Source of the DNA: Bacteroidales bacterium
GTDB lineage: Bacteria > Bacteroidota > Bacteroidia > Bacteroidales > DTU049
Assembly (NCBI GenBank): GCA_018432645.1
Contig: JAHDSP010000290.1
Location: forward strand, 1-5,809
DNA length: 5,809 bases
Direction of reading: 5' to 3'
The position numbers and the translations under genes are program-made. This document shows positions 1 to 5,266 of the stretch, piece by piece. How positions within the stretch are numbered: position 1 is the stretch's first letter; each line of letters starts with the position of its first letter. The notes beneath the pieces were generated by a model. It saw only the letters and a list, made by a program, of their open reading frames with translations, was not told where the DNA came from and did no database searches.

Positions 1-1
1 G

Positions 2-1285
2 AATGGGCAGCAAATATACAACAGTGTCCATTTAGATAAAACACTCTATGCTAGTCCCTATATGGTGATGACAGAGCAAGAATATACCAAGCACTACTAT
101 ATAGAGGGCGAGCGTATATGCTCCAAGATAGGTGGTGGCTTCCAGTGGAAAGATAACCCGCCAACAAGCACTCCAATAGACTTCATCAATGGTAGTACAC
201 ATATATGTTCTATGCAGCTACACGAAATGGTAGATAGAAATGCACAATGTGCGAGGTATAATGGAGATATATATATGAATCCAGATCTACAACCAGCACT
301 TAATGATGGAAATAAATATGAAGGATTGCAGTATTTCTATCACTCCGACCATCTCGGCTCCGCTTCCTTTGTGACAAATGCAGAGGGTGCAGTATGTCAG
401 CACATCCAGTATTTGCCTTTCGGCGAATTATTTGTGAGTCAGAGAAATTGCGAGTTTGATTCCCGCTATAAATTCACTACCAAGGAGCTAGACAATGAGA
501 CCAGCTATACGTATTTCGGGGCGAGGTACTACGATTCGGATTTAAGCAGCTGGTTATCAGTTGATCCTTTATCGGATAAGTATCCATCGCTATCGCCGTA
601 TTGCTATAGTGCGAATAATCCAGTGGTGCTGGTGGATCCAAATGGGATGTGGATAGATGATTATTATATACATGCTAATGGGTCAATAGAAGTTAAGAAA
701 ACAAATGACAATTTTGATAGATTCTATCTAATTAGTGGAGGGTTTAATAATAAACAAACAAATATAGCTTTTATTGGACAATTTAATAAAAATGAATATG
801 GTTTAATAAAATTACCAGCTTCATTTTCTTTTACAAATTTAGATTTTGGTGTAAGTTTTTCATTTAACGTAAAAAAAGGAAATGAAAATGAATGTTATAT
901 TAGTGGTTTAGCATTTGCCGCACTTATAGGTGCTTTAAGTACTGTTAATTTTCATGATGTTACAATAACCAGAGTAAGTAATTATGATGGAAGTTCACCA
1001 GGTAGTAGTAAATCACATTTCAATGGTAATAATTTGGATTTAAGATATTTAAGTATTGATAAAAGTGGGAATGCAATAACTTTAAATAATTTAAACTTTG
1101 ATATTTCACGTCAAAATGAATTAAACGAGGCTTTATACAAATTTGGATGGAAAGATTTAATTTCAGATAAATTTGTACCACACGGAGAGAATTCACCCCA
1201 ATTATTAAATCATGCAAGACCATTACCTTTTCATATTGATCATGAGCATTTACAAGGGTTTCATCCTAATTATAATGAAATGTAA
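2..1285 (+). CDS. RHS-family polymorphic toxin, 3' part, with a LAS-type peptidase-like C-terminal tip (5' partial)
   Basis: The frame is open from the left edge (base 2), so the ATG at 62 is internal: the 20 codons before it continue an RHS protein. Counting from that ATG, the RHS core runs to DPNGMW at residues 192-197, with YHSDHLGS at 93-100, then PFGE, KELDNET and FGARYYD. RHS cores form a shell that encloses and releases a variable C-terminal toxin. The tip (about 198-407) is AT-rich and unlike the other tips. It contains SHFNGNNLDLRY with H319 and D326, and HIDHEHLQG with H394 and H396. This matches the SxHxxGxxxD plus HxH zinc-ligand pattern of LAS peptidases (M15 D-Ala-D-Ala peptidases, M74 MepA). 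The inferred role is cleavage of peptidoglycan peptides in the target periplasm. An exported lipoprotein gene follows 12 bases downstream, as expected for an immunity gene. The RHS call is certain; the enzyme class is a motif-based inference. Confidence 0.9.
   Translation, partial: NGQQIYNSVHLDKTLYASPYMVMTEQEYTKHYYIEGERICSKIGGGFQWKDNPPTSTPIDFINGSTHICSMQLHEMVDRNAQCARYNGDIYMNPDLQPALNDGNKYEGLQYFYHSDHLGSASFVTNAEGAVCQHIQYLPFGELFVSQRNCEFDSRYKFTTKELDNETSYTYFGARYYDSDLSSWLSVDPLSDKYPSLSPYCYSANNPVVLVDPNGMWIDDYYIHANGSIEVKKTNDNFDRFYLISGGFNNKQTNIAFIGQFNKNEYGLIKLPASFSFTNLDFGVSFSFNVKKGNENECYISGLAFAALIGALSTVNFHDVTITRVSNYDGSSPGSSKSHFNGNNLDLRYLSIDKSGNAITLNNLNFDISRQNELNEALYKFGWKDLISDKFVPHGENSPQLLNHARPLPFHIDHEHLQGFHPNYNEM
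83..646 (+). repeat. RHS core repeat, copy 1
   Basis: This is the part of module 1 that aligns without gaps to copy 3 (3448-4011, constant offset 3365) and, from 404 onward, to copy 2 (2048-2290). It encodes the segment from YTKHYYIEGERI to DPNG. The longest exact match I found with copy 3 is 29 bases (368-396). The stretch encoding residues ~30-90 is more diverged than the rest. It is homologous substrate for swapping C-terminal tips. Confidence 0.9.
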
Positions 1286-1297
1286 ATTAAAAAAATT

Positions 1298-1993
1298 ATG
1301 TATAGAATTTTAATTTTATTTAGTTGTTTACTATGTTTTTCATGTAATTATCATAATAAAAAAAATGATAAATTTGATAATAATACTCAAAATAAAACTC
1401 AAAAGTCTATAAGGTATAAAAATTATAATTTTAAACAATTAAATACCCCTGGTTTAGTCAGAATTGATACATATATTTTAGAAACTAAATACCCAAATGA
1501 TACAGTTTATCTGATTGTAAATAACGATACCGTTGATTTTATTTGTAGAGATGAAACACAAATGGAATTTGCTAATTTTAAAAAAAATAGTAAAATAGAT
1601 ATTTGGTGCTATGATCCTGAATATCATCTAATAATTTTTGAAGGTTTTGATAAAGTAGATAAAAGTTATAAAGTAATGTATAATGGGCAATGGGCATACC
1701 TAACCTATTTACCAGAGGTTACAATATATGAAACATGGGAAACACATCTGCAAATATGTTCATTTTTAACATCAGAAGATAATCCATTAAGAATATATCC
1801 TAATGATGCGAGCCCCAAAATAGAAATGGATTACAGATATTCTTCATTTATTTATGAAAAATTAGATGGAGATTGGATATACGTATCATGTGATATAAAT
1901 TGCGAAGGATGTCCAAATGGGAAAGTTGTGTCTGGATGGCTCAGATGGAGAAAAGATGACACATTACTAGTTGATATACGTTATTTATGCTAA
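1298..1993 (+). CDS. Putative immunity lipoprotein with SH3-like C-terminal domain
   Basis: A 231-residue protein starts 12 bases after the module 1 toxin stop, behind an A-rich leader (1286-1297) typical of Bacteroidota starts. The N-terminus has Arg3, a hydrophobic run at residues 4-15, and C16 in the context CFSC. This fits a relaxed lipobox, so I infer a lipoprotein. No acidic cluster follows the Cys, which argues against the Bacteroidota surface-export signal and for a periplasm-facing anchor. The C-terminal ~100 residues look like a bacterial SH3 fold: LRIYPN, then GDWIYV, a Cys-rich loop with CEGC, and GWLRW at 213-217. SH3-like domains often bind peptidoglycan or cell-wall hydrolases. 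Its place behind a predicted peptidoglycan peptidase suggests that it blocks that toxin in the periplasm. The immunity role rests on position and export, not on a recognised immunity family. Residues 20-120 are not recognised. Confidence 0.82.
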   Translation: MYRILILFSCLLCFSCNYHNKKNDKFDNNTQNKTQKSIRYKNYNFKQLNTPGLVRIDTYILETKYPNDTVYLIVNNDTVDFICRDETQMEFANFKKNSKIDIWCYDPEYHLIIFEGFDKVDKSYKVMYNGQWAYLTYLPEVTIYETWETHLQICSFLTSEDNPLRIYPNDASPKIEMDYRYSSFIYEKLDGDWIYVSCDINCEGCPNGKVVSGWLRWRKDDTLLVDIRYLC

Positions 1994-2018
1994 AAGTATC
2001 ATATTGTTTAGAAAAAAA

Positions 2019-2032
2019 TTCATTAATTTTAC
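2019..2032 (+). repeat. 14-base direct repeat before module 2, shared with 3396-3409
   Basis: TTCATTAATTTTAC occurs here and again at 3396-3409, each time preceded by a similar TTTA(A/G)AAAAA stretch and each time shortly before a displaced RHS core. At 3396 it lies within codons for the hydrophobic part of a signal peptide (MNKFKKYSLILL). Here the frame is broken and no ATG precedes it. The likeliest reading is a decayed remnant of the same signal-peptide start. A shared promoter piece is the alternative. The match is short and AT-rich, so chance is not excluded. Confidence 0.45.
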
Positions 2033-2035
2033 CTT

Positions 2036-2869
2036 ATGAAATCAAATATACAATACTGCCACTACTGCGAACAATTTGTCTCACAGCGAAACTATATTTT
2101 TGATTCTCGCTACAAATTCACTGCCAAGGAGCTGGACAATGAGACCAGTTACACGTATTTCGGTGCGAGGTACTATGATAGTGATCTGAGTGTGTGGCTG
2201 AGCGTAGATCCGATGAGCGATAAGTATCCGAGCACGAGTGCGTATATGTATTGCCTTGGTAACCCAGTTAAATTAATAGATCCAAGTGGAAGGGACACAG
2301 CTTTTGCAGATAATCAAGCCAGAAATGATTTTTTAGCAGCACTAAGTATAGTAAATAATAAGATTTCTGATATTTCAAATAATATATCAAATTTAAAAAG
2401 TCAGCCATCAACTAAAAAGATAGAACGTCAAATAAAAGGTTTAGAAGGTGAATTGTCACAACAGCAAAAACTAAAGGATGATTTTGACTATATATGTTCA
2501 TCAAATACACCTCGAATAACATATAGTAGTGATGTTTCAAAACTTAAAGAAAAAGAAGCAGGAAGAACAATACAAACATATAATAAACAAACGTTAGAGA
2601 TATTATCAGCCGATGTATATGTACGCCCAGGTATGTTATCCAGTTATATACATGAAAATAGACATACAAGGCAAAATCCAACACTTAGTGAATGTGAAAG
2701 AGAAATAGAAGCATATCAATATCAATCTATTTTTTCACATTCTGATGTTCAAGATATAATAAATTATTATAAAAATAAACAATATCCACCAGATATTTAT
2801 CCAGTTGATTTAATACCTAAAAATTATGGAATAAAAGAGATGGTAAAATATGTTTATGAATGTGAATAA
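2036..2869 (+). CDS. Orphan RHS C-terminal module with coiled coil and HExxH metallopeptidase-like tip
   Basis: This 277-residue frame starts within a truncated RHS core: KELDNET, YFGARYYD and DPSGRD at residues 82-87 remain, but the earlier core is missing. It lacks a secretion route of its own and is probably a displaced C-terminal cassette that becomes functional only when recombined onto a full RHS gene. The tip has an Asn/Lys/Gln-rich, likely coiled-coil stretch at about 94-150. A zinc-peptidase motif HENRH follows (H206, E207, H210). SECEREIEAYQYQ at 218-230 could supply a third, glutamate ligand (E219, E223 or E225), as in gluzincins. The inferred activity is proteolysis; the substrate is unknown. 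The exported partner gene begins 4 bases after the stop. The ATG at 2036 is the first in frame, but real translation of the fragment is uncertain. Module structure is strongly supported, the peptidase class moderately. Confidence 0.85.
   Translation: MKSNIQYCHYCEQFVSQRNYIFDSRYKFTAKELDNETSYTYFGARYYDSDLSVWLSVDPMSDKYPSTSAYMYCLGNPVKLIDPSGRDTAFADNQARNDFLAALSIVNNKISDISNNISNLKSQPSTKKIERQIKGLEGELSQQQKLKDDFDYICSSNTPRITYSSDVSKLKEKEAGRTIQTYNKQTLEILSADVYVRPGMLSSYIHENRHTRQNPTLSECEREIEAYQYQSIFSHSDVQDIINYYKNKQYPPDIYPVDLIPKNYGIKEMVKYVYECE
2048..2290 (+). repeat. RHS core repeat, copy 2 (shortest)
   Basis: 81 codons align without gaps to the last 81 codons of copy 1 (404-646) and copy 3 (3769-4011), ending in DPSG. 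The first ~10 codons are the most diverged: IQY is kept, but LPFGE is replaced by CHYCE. Strong identity begins at FVSQRN. The bases just before 2048 show no resemblance to the equivalent core positions, so the recombination edge lies close to this point. Confidence 0.88.
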
Positions 2870-2873
2870 AATT

Positions 2874-3374
2874 ATGAAAAAGATAATTATAATATATATT
2901 ATTTTATTAATTATCAATAATAACTGTAAATGCCAAGTTAGTTGGGAAGAATGTTATGATATTCAAATACAAATCGAAGAAGGATCTGATTGGGCATTTA
3001 GATTATTTCAAGAAGGATTAATATGCAAAAGTACATTTATTAATGATAATTATACGTTTAAAGAATACATTGATTTTTTCCCATTAGATTCTTTAAATAT
3101 TAATGTTTATAAATTAAAATTATTTATAGCAAATAATTCTTTTTTTTATAAAGATACAATTATAGACCAACCAGGAATTATTATATCAGGTCCACCCCCA
3201 TTAAAAATTTCAATAATAAATAATGATAATTTAATAATTATATATTGGGTAGATGGCAAATGTGAAGAACTTCAGACATTTTTTGATTATATAAATGAGA
3301 TAATACCTGATTCTAAAAAAAATTTGTATCATTTTAATTATAATGATAAAATTATAGATATTAACCAAAAATAA
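2874..3374 (+). CDS. Putative exported immunity protein for the module 2 tip
   Basis: I chose the ATG at 2874 (166 residues), 4 bases after the toxin stop, because it places MKKIIIIYIILLII directly at the N-terminus as a classical signal peptide. Earlier in-frame ATGs at 2850 and 2856 would overlap the toxin and add eight residues before it. Signal peptidase I cleavage near CKC/Q (residues 20-21) fits the common Bacteroidota pattern of Gln at +1; C18 or C20 as a lipid site is less likely. The mature protein is AT-rich and has a GPPPL loop followed by alternating hydrophobic residues and an acidic segment. I recognise no family. Its place right after an HExxH toxin tip, and its export, suggest a periplasmic inhibitor of that protease. 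An 8-T run around 3140 lies inside the coding region. Confidence 0.75.
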   Translation: MKKIIIIYIILLIINNNCKCQVSWEECYDIQIQIEEGSDWAFRLFQEGLICKSTFINDNYTFKEYIDFFPLDSLNINVYKLKLFIANNSFFYKDTIIDQPGIIISGPPPLKISIINNDNLIIIYWVDGKCEELQTFFDYINEIIPDSKKNLYHFNYNDKIIDINQK

Positions 3375-3375
3375 A

Positions 3376-3447
3376 ATGAATAAATTTAAAAAATATTCAT
3401 TAATTTTACTCATTCATTTCAATAAAATGAGAACATATAAAACTACT
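3376..3447 (+). pseudogene. Relic 5' end of an immunity-type gene (signal peptide), cut by RHS core
   Basis: The first 32 bases match the start of the exported-protein gene at 4601 at 29/32 positions (MNKFKKYSLI here, MNKFKKFSII there). The rest of that gene is absent: after about 15 codons and a short unmatched stretch, RHS core begins at 3448 in the same frame. The start lies one base after the stop of the preceding immunity gene, as if a second immunity gene once stood there. It therefore marks a recombination junction. It remains open into the RHS frame, so a hybrid protein is possible. Confidence 0.6.
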
Positions 3448-4608
3448 TATACCAAGCACTACTACATAGAGGGCGAGCGTATATGCTCTAAGATAGGTGG
3501 TGGCTTCGAGTGGGCACATACTCCTCCTACTAGCCCCCCTATAGACTTCATCGTAGGTGGTACACATATATTCTCTATGAAGCTACGCGATATGGTAGAG
3601 CGAAATGCACATTGTGCGAAATATGATGGTGATATGTATATAGAGCCATATCTACCACCAGCACACAATAATGGAAATGATTATGAAAATCTGCAATATT
3701 TCTACCACTCCGACCATCTAGGCTCCGCCTCTTTTGTGACAAATGCAGAGGGTGCAGTATGCCAGCACTTGCAGTATTTACCTTTCGGAGAATTATTTGT
3801 GAGTCAGCGAAATAGTGAGTTTGATTCTCGCTACAAATTCACTGCCAAGGAGCTAGACAATGAGACCAGCTATACATATTTCGGGGCGAGATATTACGAT
3901 AGCGATCTGAGTGTGTGGCTGAGCGTGGATCCGATGAGCGATAAGTATCCATCGTTATCGCCATATTTGTATTGTTTTAATAATCCAGTCATAATGAAAG
4001 ACCCAAATGGTAATGATGGTGTGGCTGTAGTAGATAATGAAAATAAAACAATAACTATAAAAGCTGTTTATTATGTTCAAACCGTACCAAATAATAATAT
4101 GAGTGTTACAGCATATACACCGGAGCAAGTAAAAAGTATGCAAACTGAGGTAAATGGATTTCTGAATAATCAAAATTATCAAGTAAATGAAGGTGAATAT
4201 TCTGGATATAAAGTAAACTTTGATTTAGAATTCATAGATGGTGGAGAAAGCTGGAATGCAGAAAATAATGCACTTAATGAATTCTATGAAGATATACCCA
4301 TTGGTAATTATTTTACGTCAGGAGATGAAAATACTTATGAATTTTTTAAACCTATTGAGAATGAAAAAGATGGTACTATAGAAACAATCTGTGGTACAAC
4401 TGAAGATAATCACAGAATAATGATGAATAGAAGTTGTGGAAATCAAAAAAGAAATATTATACATGAGATATTCCATACATTATTTTTTAATAGGGATGGA
4501 GCTGATGATGGCATAGGTGCTTATAATGATAGGGATATGCCTAATCAAAAAGACATAAATGAATTAATAAATAATGAAAATTTGCCAAAAATTAATATAA
4601 ATGAATAA
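3376..4608 (+). CDS. Orphan RHS C-terminal module with second HExxH metallopeptidase-like tip
   Basis: This 410-residue frame begins with a borrowed signal-peptide start (residues 1-15). RHS core runs from Y25 to DPNGND at 209-214, then comes a 196-residue tip. An internal ATG at 3427 would skip the borrowed start; I keep 3376 as the longest frame, but the true start is uncertain. The tip has TAYTPEQV near the front, a mixed middle, and IIHEIFHTLFF with H363, E364 and H367. Asp-rich RDGADDGIGAY follows; D374, D377 or D378 could complete a metal site, though the spacing is not the exact metzincin HExxHxxGxxH/D. It resembles zincin toxin tips of other RHS proteins and is unrelated in sequence to the HENRH tip of module 2. 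Protease activity is inferred. The partner gene overlaps the last 8 bases, implying translational coupling. Confidence 0.85.
   Translation: MNKFKKYSLILLIHFNKMRTYKTTYTKHYYIEGERICSKIGGGFEWAHTPPTSPPIDFIVGGTHIFSMKLRDMVERNAHCAKYDGDMYIEPYLPPAHNNGNDYENLQYFYHSDHLGSASFVTNAEGAVCQHLQYLPFGELFVSQRNSEFDSRYKFTAKELDNETSYTYFGARYYDSDLSVWLSVDPMSDKYPSLSPYLYCFNNPVIMKDPNGNDGVAVVDNENKTITIKAVYYVQTVPNNNMSVTAYTPEQVKSMQTEVNGFLNNQNYQVNEGEYSGYKVNFDLEFIDGGESWNAENNALNEFYEDIPIGNYFTSGDENTYEFFKPIENEKDGTIETICGTTEDNHRIMMNRSCGNQKRNIIHEIFHTLFFNRDGADDGIGAYNDRDMPNQKDINELINNENLPKININE
3448..4011 (+). repeat. RHS core repeat, copy 3
   Basis: 188 codons align without gaps to copy 1 from YTKHYYIEGERI through DPNG. Homology starts abruptly: the bases before 3448 do not match copy 1 and instead belong to the relic of another gene start. 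Within the copy, 3838-3897 matches copy 1 at 56/60 bases. The next 53 bases (3898-3950) match copy 2 at 51/53 but copy 1 at only 32/53, so the copy is mosaic. Confidence 0.9.
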
Positions 4609-5251
4609 GTTTAAAAAATTTTCAATAATTTTTATTTTTTGTCTAATAAATTCGCATATTTATGGACAAAAAGTAATAGAGGGTACAGCTCATTCAATAA
4701 TAACTGATAATCTATTACAATTTGCTACAATAGCAGTGTTTTATAATGATTCTTTAATAACAGGAGGAGCCTCAGATTTCGATGGTAAATTTACAATAAT
4801 AATACCTGACTCATTACCATATGTGAGACTTCGTTTAAAATATATGTTTTTATATGCTAATGATACGATTATAGATTTACATGATAAAGATACGATTAGA
4901 GGGAAATTCTATTTTGGCAAAAGAATACCAAAATATGATTTATTATTTTACGAAAAAGATGCTAAAAGAGATATTTTAGATGGAGATATAAAATTATATA
5001 TAGAAGCTATAGTATATAATCAAGAAAAATTAAATAAAATCACAAAAAAATATGGATTCAGGTATGTGTGTATAACGACTCCTGATATAGATCAAAACCT
5101 AATAGAAAGTGCATATAGATATAATACAGTGATAATAAATTATCTAAATAGAATAAATCATTATGGCTGGAGAAAAGAATTAGATAAAAAGATTGTAAAA
5201 AAAATCAAAAGGGGATATTGGTTCCCAGAGGATTTCTGGTCAAATTATTAA
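4601..5251 (+). CDS. Putative exported immunity protein with carboxypeptidase-regulatory-like domain
   Basis: This 216-residue protein overlaps the module 3 toxin by 8 bases. Residues 1-22 form a signal peptide (NKFKK, hydrophobic FSIIFIFCLI, then IYG/Q23), so the mature protein is periplasmic or envelope-associated. Residues ~24-90 resemble a carboxypeptidase D regulatory-like (transthyretin-type) beta sandwich: VIEGTA, FATIAVFYNDSLITGG, then SDFDGKFTIIIP at 58-69, equivalent to the TDxdGxF motif. The C-terminal half (FYEKDAKRDI at 116-125, KKYGFRYV at 149-156, then a helical stretch to GWRKEL) I cannot assign to a named family. It seems to be the specificity part. The position supports immunity against the HEIFH toxin, probably by a beta-sandwich scaffold presenting the inhibitory domain. 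A plain envelope accessory protein is the alternative. No RBS of Shine-Dalgarno type is visible. Confidence 0.8.
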   Translation: MNKFKKFSIIFIFCLINSHIYGQKVIEGTAHSIITDNLLQFATIAVFYNDSLITGGASDFDGKFTIIIPDSLPYVRLRLKYMFLYANDTIIDLHDKDTIRGKFYFGKRIPKYDLLFYEKDAKRDILDGDIKLYIEAIVYNQEKLNKITKKYGFRYVCITTPDIDQNLIESAYRYNTVIINYLNRINHYGWRKELDKKIVKKIKRGYWFPEDFWSNY

Positions 5252-5266
5252 ATTACTAAAAATTTT

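Noticed and set aside
62..64. ATG at 62 as the true start of the first gene
   Set aside because: The frame is open to the left edge and the preceding codons read as RHS sequence (LDKTLYASPYMVM), so the gene begins outside the window.
1020..1223. Minus-strand open frame opposite tip 1
   Set aside because: It is a shadow of the plus-strand tip, with no domain and no plausible start context.
2004..2031. Possible Bacteroidota promoter (TTG, 17 bases, TAATTTTA) before module 2
   Set aside because: The -7 box differs from TAnnTTTG, and the start point would fall at the ATG itself. Such matches are expected in AT-rich DNA.
3138..3145. 8-T run inside the module 2 immunity gene as a phase-variation tract
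   Set aside because: Runs of this length recur in this AT-rich sequence (for example 8 A near 5200) and the frame is intact. There is no evidence of switching.
3462..3668. Minus-strand open frame opposite RHS core copy 3
   Set aside because: It lies fully antisense to conserved RHS core, whose plus-strand reading explains the sequence. No independent coding signal is seen.
5252..5266. AAAAATTTT as a terminator after the module 3 immunity gene
   Set aside because: The inverted repeat is only a few A/T pairs, with no G+C stem.
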